Source: Desulfoprunum sp.
Lineage (GTDB): Bacteria > Desulfobacterota > Desulfobulbia > Desulfobulbales > Desulfocapsaceae
Reading direction: 5' to 3'
DNA length: 14,036 nt
Assembly: GCA_030696435.1 (NCBI GenBank)
Contig: JAUYSF010000252.1
Location: forward strand, 1 to 14,036
Every line of letters starts with the position of its first letter. Within the stretch, counting starts at the first letter, position 1. A model generated the notes under the pieces. The model ran no database searches. It was not told the origin of the DNA and saw nothing but the letters and a program-made list of their open reading frames with translations. A program made the translations under genes and the position numbers. Shown here piece after piece: positions 1 to 6,308 of the stretch.

Positions 1-137
1 TGCGTTTTCTCCTCATTTCGGCTAGGCCACTACGGGAACCGGTGGCCTGGCAGGGTCCGATTGTCATGAATACCGAGGAAGAACTACAGACCGCCGTTAG
101 AGAATATCAGGAAGGCACTTTTCTCAAACACCGCTAA
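1..137 (+). CDS. Pirin-family protein, C-terminal end only (gene enters from the left edge)
   Basis: Reading from base 3, an open frame of 44 codons runs to a TAA stop at 135-137. It reads FLLISARPLREPVAWQGP and then an acidic/aromatic stretch ending in GTFLKHR. The pattern 'SARPLREPVAWQGPIVMNT' followed by a helix of type 'ELQTAVREYQEGTF' is the usual end of the second cupin domain of pirins, where the last residues pack against the barrel. Pirins are iron-binding double-cupin proteins; some bacterial members act as quercetin dioxygenases or regulate enzyme complexes, so no specific role can be given from this tail. The gene converges on the PsiE-family gene with only 18 bases between the stops. 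A small inverted repeat, GGCA/TGCC (140-143 and 150-153), lies in that gap but is too weak to call a terminator. The metal-binding N-terminal cupin lies outside the window. Confidence 0.75.
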   Translation, partial: RFLLISARPLREPVAWQGPIVMNTEEELQTAVREYQEGTFLKHR

Positions 138-155
138 TCGGCAGTTGTTTGCCAC

Positions 156-599
156 TCAGCCACGCAGGGGCCGATCCTCTTCAGGACTAAAGACCACCGC
201 CAGGGTCCTGACGCTCCCCAAAGAAAGCAGGAGGGCAGCAAATCCCAGGAGTGTGCCACCCGTCAGAGAGGTATGGGAATACAGCATGACGATCAGTTCC
301 CGGATGATGAAGATGATCGCCGGGTCGATCATGCTATGCAGTCGGATACGCCTGACCTTCAGATACTCGATAAAGCTCCTGAACAACTCGATCATTACCA
401 GGAAGGTGAGGATATCGGTCACTGAACGGGAAAGATCGAGCTCGATAAAGTGATGACCAAAGACCGTATTGAGGGGATAGACGACTTTCAGAAGTCCCGC
501 CATAAGAATGACAATGATATAAACGATCAGCACATTGATGATATAGCCTACTGAGGCATTGAAAAATTTCAACACCCGTCCTTCTTGCTCTTTTTCCAT
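156..599 (-). CDS. psiE: PsiE-family (phosphate-starvation-inducible) inner-membrane protein
   Basis: The product is 147 aa, close to the roughly 136 aa of Escherichia coli PsiE. It has four predicted membrane helices, at about residues 17-40, 58-80, 89-108 and 114-137. Between helices 2 and 3 is a basic loop (EYLKVRRIRLHS), and helix 3 carries the conserved charged pattern IDPAIIFIIREL; both are typical of the PsiE family (PF06146). The molecular function of the family is unknown. In E. coli the gene responds to phosphate starvation and cAMP-CRP. The ATG at 599 is preceded by GGAG with a 7-nt spacer, which fixes the start; an ATG five bases further upstream is out of frame. It is the last gene of a minus-strand group but lies 223 bp after the glycosyltransferase gene, so co-transcription is uncertain. 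The short C-terminal tail (SPEEDRPLRG) is charged and probably cytoplasmic. Confidence 0.8.
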   Translation of the reverse strand: MEKEQEGRVLKFFNASVGYIINVLIVYIIVILMAGLLKVVYPLNTVFGHHFIELDLSRSVTDILTFLVMIELFRSFIEYLKVRRIRLHSMIDPAIIFIIRELIVMLYSHTSLTGGTLLGFAALLLSLGSVRTLAVVFSPEEDRPLRG

Positions 600-703
600 T
601 TCATATCTCCTTTTTTGTTCAGCCTCGGAGATAAACAGATCAGTATGTGTTTGAGGTTAGATCTCTGTGAGGTTTTCTCCGGTCCTGAACAGTGACCCAA
701 CTG

Positions 704-790
704 GCCTGTTGCGAATGGAATTGAGGACCAGACTGCCTTGCCCCGTTCATCGCTGCGCACGGTGAGGTCGCCGCCGAAAACTCTGGTAAT
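704..790 (-). pseudogene. Possible remnant of a histidine-kinase ATPase domain (C-terminal end)
   Basis: In the 223-bp gap between the glycosyltransferase and psiE, the minus strand reads ITRVFGGDLTVRSDERGK followed by AVWSSIPFATG. This matches the end of the HATPase_c domain of sensor histidine kinases, where a GG-x-L-x-V-x-S turn precedes a G-K-G-x-x-F-x-x-x-(I/L)-P strand. The codons are rich in G or C at third positions (GGC GGC GAC CTC ACC GTG CGC AGC), like real genes here. Upstream the frame runs into the 3' end of the glycosyltransferase gene without kinase N, G1 or HisKA boxes, and no credible start or ribosome site is present. The second glycine of the GKG motif is missing. If real, it is a decayed scrap of a two-component sensor. 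Chance similarity over about 29 residues cannot be excluded. Confidence 0.35.
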
Positions 791-822
791 GGGATCTCCC
801 GTCGTAAGAGTGAGAACCGCAA

Positions 823-1755
823 TCAATAAATATTCTGCACCAAGGGAGCTATCCTCCGGCAAACCTCGGCAACCGGCAGGTCTGCCAGATTCGACTGCTC
901 AATCCAGGTAAATCTGCCATGCTGGATGCCGGTAAAAGTGGCCGGGACATGCTCGCTGAACAGGGCCAGCCCGGGGATCTGCAGATGCACAGCGATATGG
1001 GTCGGTCCCGTATCATTGCCTATAACAAAAGCGGCCTTTTTTAATACTCCCGCCAGTCTGAAGAAATTAAGATATCTGCCGTTGGACTCCAGTAACATAT
1101 CACCCCTGACACTGCGGCAGAGCTCCATTTCATCGGGCCCCGGCGCGGTCACCACTCGCAGGCCTTGGGCAAGCAGGGCTTCGGAAAGTTCGGGATAGTG
1201 GGGCCAACGTTTCTCGGGATGGTCGGCTGAGGCGCCGGGGATGAGGACTACGTATGGGGAGTTGAGATCGGCCCGTTCCAGGATATCGTCAACATTATCG
1301 GCCATCCAAGAGACATCACAGTGCAGGCTGTGCGCCACGGGGACACCTGCCTGCTGCAGACAGATGGCCAAATGATCGGCAGCGCAACGGTCGGCAGGCC
1401 GCCTACAGCAACAGGAACTGCCCGGAGCACCGCCAACCCAGGGAGTCCCCTGCAAAAACCAGCGATAATAGAAATCCGTTCGGCCGACCTGCTGCAGATC
1501 GTAGACCAGAGCAAAATGTTCCTGCCGCAGACGTTTTCTTAGGGCAAACATCCGGTCGAGTCGAAAACGGGAATCACGCTGATCGACGAAGACCCTATCA
1601 ACCCAGGGGCAGCGCTCCATCAGGCGTCGATAGGCCGGGGTCGTCATGACAGTGATCTCGGCAGCCGGATGATGCAGCCGGATATCGTGCATCGCACCCT
1701 CTGCCTGGACGATATCGCCGAGGGCGCTCAGCTTGATGACAAGAATGCGCTCCAT
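823..1755 (-). CDS. Glycosyltransferase family 9 (ADP-heptose:LPS heptosyltransferase-like)
   Basis: The 310-aa product has a GT-B fold signature. The N-terminal MERILVIKLSALGDIVQ is the acceptor-side loop of GT9 enzymes, with the catalytic-type Asp at residue 14. At residues 173-185 is PGASADHPEKRWP, and at 246-255 GNDTGPTHIA; both are hallmark nucleotide-sugar-binding motifs of heptosyltransferases such as WaaC and WaaF. The expected role is transfer of ADP-L-glycero-D-manno-heptose, or a related sugar, to lipopolysaccharide core at the cytoplasmic face of the inner membrane; the exact sugar cannot be read from sequence. The start at 1755 lies 6 bases after the DUF6165 stop, so the two genes are almost certainly co-transcribed and translationally linked; the ribosome site itself is weak. 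Length is slightly short for WaaC/F (about 320-350 aa). Oddity: three consecutive cysteines at residues 115-117, where relatives I know usually have His or aromatic residues. Confidence 0.85.
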   Translation of the reverse strand: MERILVIKLSALGDIVQAEGAMHDIRLHHPAAEITVMTTPAYRRLMERCPWVDRVFVDQRDSRFRLDRMFALRKRLRQEHFALVYDLQQVGRTDFYYRWFLQGTPWVGGAPGSSCCCRRPADRCAADHLAICLQQAGVPVAHSLHCDVSWMADNVDDILERADLNSPYVVLIPGASADHPEKRWPHYPELSEALLAQGLRVVTAPGPDEMELCRSVRGDMLLESNGRYLNFFRLAGVLKKAAFVIGNDTGPTHIAVHLQIPGLALFSEHVPATFTGIQHGRFTWIEQSNLADLPVAEVCRRIAPLVQNIY

Positions 1756-1761
1756 GGCTTT

Positions 1762-2160
1762 TCAAACCCGAGTTTCGTAGGGTTCGTAGGATTTCTCCTC
1801 AATCACCCCGGAACCGAGAAAGGCGTTCATCTGATATTTCAGCCCCGCCCTCAGGTCGTTGGTCCGATAGACCGCCCTGGCCAGCTCAATGAACCTGCTG
1901 CCGAAGTCCTGATTCCTCTCACAGAGCCGGATGGCATCCTCAATATCCCAGAGTCGTTCATTGACCTGACGCAGGCCGGTGACCAGCTCGTCAAGCTCTG
2001 TCGATCCGCTGATCTCCCGGTCACGAACCGAGACAAGGAGGCCGAGCTCGTGACCCACATTTCTGCGTTTTTCCGCATCGTTCATACGTTCCAATTTGAT
2101 CTGCAGGATGCAAATTTTATCGAGGAGTTCCCCCCAAGAGACAGGGACAAGCAAAGACAT
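1762..2160 (-). CDS. DUF6165 family protein, first gene of the pair with GT9
   Basis: The 132-aa soluble protein begins MSLLVPVSWGELLDKICILQ and continues with a long charged helix (IKLERMNDAEKRRNV). A second conserved block follows, LWDIEDAIRLCERNQDFG (residues 70-87), then FIELARAVYRTNDLRAGLK and a C-terminal GSGVIEEKSYEPYE. These blocks match the uncharacterised DUF6165 family, whose genes I associate with lipopolysaccharide glycosyltransferase clusters. The function is unknown; its helical, chorismate-mutase-like layout is only an impression. The ATG at 2160 has GGAGG with an 8-nt spacer. The open frame extends upstream to 2331, but that extension has no ribosome site and crosses a hairpin, so it is rejected. 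Six bases separate its stop from the GT9 start, suggesting that the two proteins act in the same step or complex. Confidence 0.8.
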   Translation of the reverse strand: MSLLVPVSWGELLDKICILQIKLERMNDAEKRRNVGHELGLLVSVRDREISGSTELDELVTGLRQVNERLWDIEDAIRLCERNQDFGSRFIELARAVYRTNDLRAGLKYQMNAFLGSGVIEEKSYEPYETRV

Positions 2161-2193
2161 ATTTATTCCCTCCGGTCTGTCGAATATCTGAAA

Positions 2194-2234
2194 GGCACAA
2201 TCCTCTCGCACGCTGAGTGAAAGAGGATTGTGCC
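2194..2234 (-). terminator. 13-bp hairpin between the AhpD-fold gene and DUF6165
   Basis: GGCACAATCCTCT (2194-2206) and AGAGGATTGTGCC (2222-2234) are perfect inverted complements separated by 15 nt. On the minus strand the stem is followed by TTTCAGATATT, a weak U-tract. It lies 93 bp after the AhpD-fold stop and 33 bp before the DUF6165 start. It is most simply an imperfect terminator for the AhpD-fold gene. An attenuator or an mRNA-stabilising 5' structure for the DUF6165-GT9 operon is also possible. Confidence 0.6.
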
Positions 2235-2327
2235 GGACCGGCATTATTGTCAATACAGGCCAGAAAGTCAACATTTTCGGGGAAAGCCGCGGCCAGTCAA
2301 ACCACGGTGCGCCCGAAGAAAGCCTCG

Positions 2328-2849
2328 TCATCCCATCTGAAAAAATTCAAGCATCCGGCCATGGGTCATCATGCCAACCCCTTGGTTGACCGCATCGATG
2401 ATATCGCTCTCGCTCCAGCCATATTCCTTCAGCCTATCCATATCAGCCTTGTTGGCGGAACCGCCTACATCGACAGCCTGCAGAACAAAGATAAGCAGGG
2501 CCTTTTCCCGCTCGGCCAGAGGCGCCTTGCCGGGATCGCTCTCCATCGCGGCGATCTCCGTTTCAACCAGCCCCTGTTTCCGCAGCAACGAGCCGTTGAA
2601 ATCAATACAGGCTCGGTAGTTCAGCTTTTTCGCCGAGAGATAACGGATACACAGTAGCAGGGAAAAATCAAGATGGGGATGGTTGCGGTAATAGCCAACC
2701 AAGCCCATTTGCTGCATGAAAAGCCCCGGACTGCCGGCCAGCATCCGCAGTGGTTTTGGCACCTCGCCAATTGCTGCGGTAAGCGCGGCAAAGACCTCAG
2801 CCACCTGCCCCTCTGCCTTTTCATCGGTGATTCGAGTCAGTAATGCCAT
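2328..2849 (-). CDS. AhpD-fold / carboxymuconolactone decarboxylase family protein lacking the CxxC pair
   Basis: The product is 173 aa and mostly helical. The core helix region (residues 62-95, DFSLLLCIRYLSAKKLNYRA then CIDFNGSLLRKQG) aligns with the AhpD-like helix that normally carries C-x-x-C-x-x-x-H. The tail (ESDIIDAVNQGVGMMTHGRM) matches the last helices of CMD-domain proteins. Here the first cysteine position is Tyr78, the second is Cys81, and the histidine position is Asn85, so an AhpD-type disulfide relay is unlikely and the reaction is unknown. The ATG at 2849 has AGGAG with a 6-nt spacer; an upstream ATG at 2867 overlaps that ribosome site and is less likely. The gene is divergent from a GlxA-type AraC regulator that starts 154 bp away, which is the likely controller. 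A hairpin 93 bp beyond the stop probably ends the transcript. Confidence 0.75.
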   Translation of the reverse strand: MALLTRITDEKAEGQVAEVFAALTAAIGEVPKPLRMLAGSPGLFMQQMGLVGYYRNHPHLDFSLLLCIRYLSAKKLNYRACIDFNGSLLRKQGLVETEIAAMESDPGKAPLAEREKALLIFVLQAVDVGGSANKADMDRLKEYGWSESDIIDAVNQGVGMMTHGRMLEFFQMG

Positions 2850-3003
2850 ATGTTTCTCCTTTTTCATCTGTTTTCGACCGGGCCACCATGGCCCTTGCCA
2901 ATCTTCCGGACACTATAGTCGTTGCGTGAACAGACAAAAAGTGGCATATACGACATTAAACGGTTTATATGCGCCATAATTTCCCGCACGTTTGGAGATC
3001 AAC
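2850..3003. promoter_or_regulatory. Divergent promoter/operator region between the AhpD-fold gene and the GlxA-type regulator
   Basis: This 154-bp region must hold both promoters. A spaced inverted repeat, GCATATA (2944-2950) and TATATGC (2966-2972), has its outer parts extended by TGGC and GCCA. It is a candidate operator for the neighbouring AraC-type regulator. Toward the regulator, CATAAT (2975-2980) is a fair -10 with no good -35. Toward the AhpD-fold gene, TATAGT on the minus strand (near 2911-2916) is a fair -10, also without a good -35. Weak -35 boxes fit activator-dependent promoters. The assignment is inference. Confidence 0.4.
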
Positions 3004-3993
3004 ATGATCCAGGTCGTCATTCTCGCCTTCGAGGGCACCCCGCTTTCTTCCATCGCTCTACCCGCCGATATCTTTCACGCGGCCGGGACCTTTTGGAACA
3101 GGATCTTCGGTCTGCCGGAAGAACCGCGGTTTAGTGTCCGTATTGCCAGCCTCGACGGCCGGGCAGTTGGCTGCCACAAGACCGTTTCCCTTAATCCCGA
3201 CTGTGCCCTGGCGAACATCGGCAGGCCGGATCTGCTCATCATCACCGGACTGACCGACCTGCATTCTCCACTCCTCGACTCCCGTGAGCTTCTCAACGCC
3301 CTGCAGGAGCTCCACCGCCAGGGGACCGTTCTGGCCAGCATTTGCACCGGCGCCTTTATCCTGGCTGCAACCGGCCTGCTCAACAGAAAGCGGGCCACCA
3401 CCCACTGGGGTCTGGCAAATCTCTTTGCCCGTCGCTATCCCGAGGTCATCCTCGAACCACAGCAGATCATCACCGACGAGGGCAGTCTTCTCTGCTCCGG
3501 CGGGGCCAACGCCGGGGCCGATCTGGCCCTGCACCTGGTACGTCGGTATTGCGGCAGCGAAATCGCCTGCCACTGCGCCAGGGCCCTGCTGCTTGATCCG
3601 GCAAGAACCTCCCAGGCGCCCTATGAAACCTTTCATTCCAGGAAAAACCACGGTGATGAACAGATTGCCCTGGTGCAGCATTGGCTTGAAAAAAATTTCC
3701 CCACTGACATCAGAATTGACGCCTTGGCCCGTCAGGCCGCCATGAGCCGCCGGACCTTCGAGCGGCGTTTTAAGAACGCCACAGGTGACAGCCCACTCCA
3801 GTATCTCCAACGAATTCGCGTGGAAAATGCCAAGATCCTCCTCGAAAACGGCCTGGAATCCTTCGAGACGATCACCTCGCGGGTTGGCTACGAGGACAGC
3901 AGTACCTTCCGTAAGATCTTCTGCAAGACGGCTGGACTGCAACCGAGTAGCTACAGAGAGAAATTCAGTCTTCTCGCACTGCCTCGGACCTGA
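3004..3993 (+). CDS. GlxA-family transcriptional regulator (DJ-1/PfpI-like domain plus AraC HTH)
   Basis: The product is 329 aa, the normal size for this family. Residues 1-185 form a DJ-1/PfpI (class I glutamine-amidotransferase-like) domain, with the nucleophile-elbow segment VLASICTGAFILAATGLL (Cys114) and the family motif ATTHW (131-135). Residues about 220-320 form the two helix-turn-helix units of an AraC DNA-binding domain, with MSRRTFERRFKNATGDSPLQY in the first and FETITSRVGYEDSSTFRKIF in the second, followed by the usual GLQPSSYREKF ending. Such proteins are transcription factors that sense small metabolites; the ligand is unknown. The start is set at the ATG at 3004, with GGAG six bases before it. 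A TTG at 2992 in the same frame is too close to that site. It is divergent from the AhpD-fold gene, its probable target, and is followed at once by an intrinsic terminator. Confidence 0.9.
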   Translation: MIQVVILAFEGTPLSSIALPADIFHAAGTFWNRIFGLPEEPRFSVRIASLDGRAVGCHKTVSLNPDCALANIGRPDLLIITGLTDLHSPLLDSRELLNALQELHRQGTVLASICTGAFILAATGLLNRKRATTHWGLANLFARRYPEVILEPQQIITDEGSLLCSGGANAGADLALHLVRRYCGSEIACHCARALLLDPARTSQAPYETFHSRKNHGDEQIALVQHWLEKNFPTDIRIDALARQAAMSRRTFERRFKNATGDSPLQYLQRIRVENAKILLENGLESFETITSRVGYEDSSTFRKIFCKTAGLQPSSYREKFSLLALPRT

Positions 3994-4017
3994 CCAGTAC
4001 ACGGGGCAGGCTTTTTT
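3979..4017 (+). terminator. Intrinsic terminator of the GlxA-type regulator gene
   Basis: CTGCCTCG (3979-3986) pairs with CGGGGCAG (4002-4009), with one G-U pair, to give an 8-bp GC-rich stem and a 15-nt loop. GC and six T (4012-4017) follow. The left arm overlaps the last codons of the regulator gene. Stem, distance and T-run all fit a Rho-independent terminator on the plus strand. Confidence 0.75.
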
Positions 4018-4026
4018 CTGGCAATG

Positions 4027-4077
4027 ATCCGGGCTTTCCGGTACAAGAGAAGGCATTCTCGCAGCCCAGTCCCGGAT
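4027..4077 (+). other. Two-tier inverted repeat in the leader of the GtrA-family gene
   Basis: ATCCGGG (4027-4033) pairs with CCCGGAT (4071-4077). Inside it, GAGAA (4047-4051) pairs with TTCTC (4056-4060). The element sits between the terminator of the previous gene and the GtrA start at 4116. It could be a folded 5' leader that influences gtrA expression. No known riboswitch class is recognised. No T-run follows, so it is not a terminator. Confidence 0.4.
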
Positions 4078-4115
4078 GCCCTGCATCCACTCAACCAAAG
4101 ATTACAGGAAATGCT

Positions 4116-4586
4116 ATGCCCAGCGAATACGCTACACTGATTCAGTTTATCAAATACGCCCTGGCGGGAGGCGTCGCCACTCTCACCCATATCACCATCT
4201 TTCATCTCGTGGCCTGGAAACTCTTCCCCTCTCTGGGACCGCAGGACCATGCAGTACGTTTTTTTCATCTGCCCATACGGGAGGTCAACGATTTCAGCCG
4301 GGCCAGAAACTCGATGATCGGCAACATCATCGCCTTTTTCTTCTCCAATATGGTTGCCTATATCATCAACATCCTTTGGGTCTTCGAACGCGGCCGCCAC
4401 TCTCTGGCAATAGAGATCCTGCTGTTTTATCTGGTATCGGGGATCAGCACCGTGATCGGCACGGTACTTATGGGAATTCTCATCAAACGCTTCGGCCTGC
4501 TGACCACCTATGCCTTCGCCTCGAATATCCTCACGGCCGTTCTGATAAATTACGCCATGAGAAAATATTTTATCTTTCTCGGCTGA
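4116..4586 (+). CDS. GtrA-family membrane protein
   Basis: The product is 156 aa with four predicted membrane helices, at about residues 10-36, 66-90, 98-122 and 129-149. The N-terminal FIKYALAGGVATLTHITIFH matches the start of the GtrA domain (PF04138), helix 2 carries NIIAFFFSNMVAYIINILWVF, and the end NYAMRKYFIFLG is the family's usual C-terminus. GtrA-like proteins are proposed flippases of polyprenyl-phosphate-linked sugars used to decorate O-antigen, teichoic acid or arabinogalactan. The loop between helices 1 and 2 (residues 37-65) is longer than in most members, which are about 120-135 aa. AGGA lies 8 nt before the ATG. No partner GtrB-type glycosyltransferase is adjacent: the gene has a terminator before it and a 209-bp gap after it, so it looks monocistronic. 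Family assignment is firm; the transported lipid is unknown. Confidence 0.85.
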   Translation: MPSEYATLIQFIKYALAGGVATLTHITIFHLVAWKLFPSLGPQDHAVRFFHLPIREVNDFSRARNSMIGNIIAFFFSNMVAYIINILWVFERGRHSLAIEILLFYLVSGISTVIGTVLMGILIKRFGLLTTYAFASNILTAVLINYAMRKYFIFLG

Positions 4587-4607
4587 GAACAAATGTTCTT
4601 CCGGGAT

Positions 4608-4636
4608 TTGATTGCATCCTGAACCATTTTTACGAT
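4608..4636 (+). promoter_or_regulatory. Candidate promoter for malonyl-CoA decarboxylase
   Basis: TTGATT (4608-4613) and TACGAT (4631-4636) are separated by exactly 17 bp, each matching four of six consensus bases of a sigma-70 promoter. It would give a leader of roughly 150 nt before the ATG at 4796. That leader contains a small hairpin, TTCTCA/TGAGAA (4695-4700 and 4708-4713). A palindrome-like AGAACA-AA-TGTTCT (4586-4599) lies just upstream of the -35 and could be a protein-binding site. The call rests on pattern only. Confidence 0.4.
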
Positions 4637-4795
4637 AGGATGGCGTAGAGGGAATTTACCTACGGAAGTCAGTATTCTCGACAGCTCATTCCGTTTCTCA
4701 ATCAAAATGAGAACGTGAAAGCAAGCGAGCAGCACAGCGTAGCCGACAAAGTTAACGTTTGATCAGAATTGGAATCAGGCCACAAGGAAGATAGT

Positions 4796-6187
4796 ATGAA
4801 CAGCTCAGATCAGCCCATTTGGGATTGGACTTTACGACGCATTCGCAAAATCTGGCCTTTAGGCGATCCCGGAAAATTAAAGGATGTCGTCGAACCGGAT
4901 CTGCCGGAAAGTGATATTCAAAAACTACGAGATAAGATCGTTGCCTGCCTGGAATCCCGCGGCGGTGAGATGTCCGCCCGCTCACGAGCCGCTGAACTCG
5001 GCGAGGCCTATCTCGTCCTCAGCCCCCACGGCCGCCGCCGGTTTCTCGAACTGCTGGCCAGGGAATATGATGTCGATGACGAGGCCATTGAAGTGGCAAT
5101 TGAAGAACGGAGAAAAAGCAGCAGCCCCGGTCAGATACAGCAGGCGACTCTGCAACTGCGCCGCCAGCTCGAACCACCTCGCACTCGACTTTTCCAGCAG
5201 TTCAATGAACTCCAGGAAGGGGTGAAATTCCTGGTTGACATGCGCGCCGAACTCATGGTTTGGGCACGCGAAAACCCCGAGCTCAAGGCCCTCGATCAGG
5301 ATGTCTATGGTCTTTTGACATCCTGGTTCGATGTCGGCTTTCTCGACCTGCAACAGATAACCTGGAAGACACCTGCCGCCCTGTTGGAGAAACTCATCGA
5401 ATATGAGGCCGTCCATGCCATCCGATCCTGGGATGACCTGAAGAACCGACTGGGAGATGACCGCTGCTGTTTTGCCTTCTTTCACCCGCGAATGCCGGAT
5501 GAGCCGCTGATCTTTGTCGAGATCGCTCTCGTCAACGGCATTTCGCAGAACATCCACGAACTCCTTGACGAAAAGGCCCCGGTCGGCAACCCCAGAAAGG
5601 CCGATACGGCTATTTTTTATTCCATCTCGAACTGTCAGGACGGTTTGGCGGGGGTGAGTTTCGGCAACTTTCTTATCAAGCGGGTGGTGGGAGCTCTAAC
5701 GGCCAAGTTTCCGAATTTGAAGACCTTTTCCACCCTCTCCCCCATACCTGGGTTTATGCATTGGCTGAAAACCGAGGCGGGTGAACTCAAACTTACCGAG
5801 CGTGAAACCCAGGTTATTCAATTATTGAAGGATATCCCAGACGAACACTCTGATTTATTAGCAATCATAGGCAATGAGGCCGGCGCTTCCGAGCCCGAAC
5901 GCAGATCTTTCATCCAGCCCGGCCTCCTGCGGCTGTGCGCCCGATACCTGACGACAGCGAAGCGGGGTAAACAGGCCCTCGACCGGGTTGCCCATTTCCA
6001 TCTCGCCAATGGTGCCCGGATAGAGCAGATCAACTGGGCCGCAGACCTTTCAGAAAAAGGCCTGCAGCAATCGGCCGGCCTCATGGTCAATTATCTCTAT
6101 AAGCTCCCAGATATAGAAAAAAACCACGAGGCATACAGCGGACAGGGAGTGATCACCACCTCTTCGGCAGTACGTAAACTTCTGTAG
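4796..6187 (+). CDS. Malonyl-CoA decarboxylase (EC 4.1.1.9)
   Basis: The 463-aa product matches the full length of bacterial malonyl-CoA decarboxylase. The helical N-terminal domain (about residues 1-190) is followed by the GNAT-like catalytic domain. Family motifs are FFHPRMPDEPLIFVEIAL (228-245), FYSISNCQDGLAGVSFGNF (274-292), FSTLSPIPGF (311-320), which carries the conserved catalytic-type Ser, and FHLANGARIEQINWAADLS (401-419) with the conserved His. QSAGLMVNYLYKL and EKNHEAY follow. The enzyme converts malonyl-CoA to acetyl-CoA and CO2, adjusting the malonyl-CoA pool or allowing malonate use. No malonyl-CoA synthetase (MatB) or malonate transporter is adjacent, so malonate catabolism is not supported by context. 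The ATG at 4796 has AAGGAAG with a 5-nt spacer; an in-frame TTG at 4769 is rejected. Nothing in the sequence suggests damage. Confidence 0.93.
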   Translation: MNSSDQPIWDWTLRRIRKIWPLGDPGKLKDVVEPDLPESDIQKLRDKIVACLESRGGEMSARSRAAELGEAYLVLSPHGRRRFLELLAREYDVDDEAIEVAIEERRKSSSPGQIQQATLQLRRQLEPPRTRLFQQFNELQEGVKFLVDMRAELMVWARENPELKALDQDVYGLLTSWFDVGFLDLQQITWKTPAALLEKLIEYEAVHAIRSWDDLKNRLGDDRCCFAFFHPRMPDEPLIFVEIALVNGISQNIHELLDEKAPVGNPRKADTAIFYSISNCQDGLAGVSFGNFLIKRVVGALTAKFPNLKTFSTLSPIPGFMHWLKTEAGELKLTERETQVIQLLKDIPDEHSDLLAIIGNEAGASEPERRSFIQPGLLRLCARYLTTAKRGKQALDRVAHFHLANGARIEQINWAADLSEKGLQQSAGLMVNYLYKLPDIEKNHEAYSGQGVITTSSAVRKLL

Positions 6188-6227
6188 AGCCAAAACTCTC
6201 CCCCGTTGGCTAATCCGCCCTCTGGGC
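6188..6227 (+). other. Paired short hairpins just after malonyl-CoA decarboxylase
   Basis: AGCCAA (6188-6193) and TTGGCT (6206-6211) form a 6-bp stem that starts at the base right after the stop codon. It is followed by GCCC-TCT-GGGC (6217-6227). No T-run follows either stem, so this is at best a weak or Rho-assisted 3' end signal. Confidence 0.35.
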
Positions 6228-6308
6228 AGATTGGGAACAGTTTGATTGTGTTTCTAAAAGAAGCAGCTCCCCGCAGAATTTATTGCCGGCGCTTTCCTCA
6301 CAAGCAGT

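Noticed and set aside
2161..2331. N-terminal extension of the DUF6165 protein to 2331
   Set aside because: It would cross the 13-bp hairpin and overlap the AhpD-fold stop, and the ATG at 2160 has a strong GGAGG site.
3058..4098. Long minus-strand open frame of 346 codons opposite the GlxA-type regulator
   Set aside because: It is antisense to a clear regulator gene, has no family motifs, and its length follows from GC-rich third positions on the coding strand. It also crosses the terminator.
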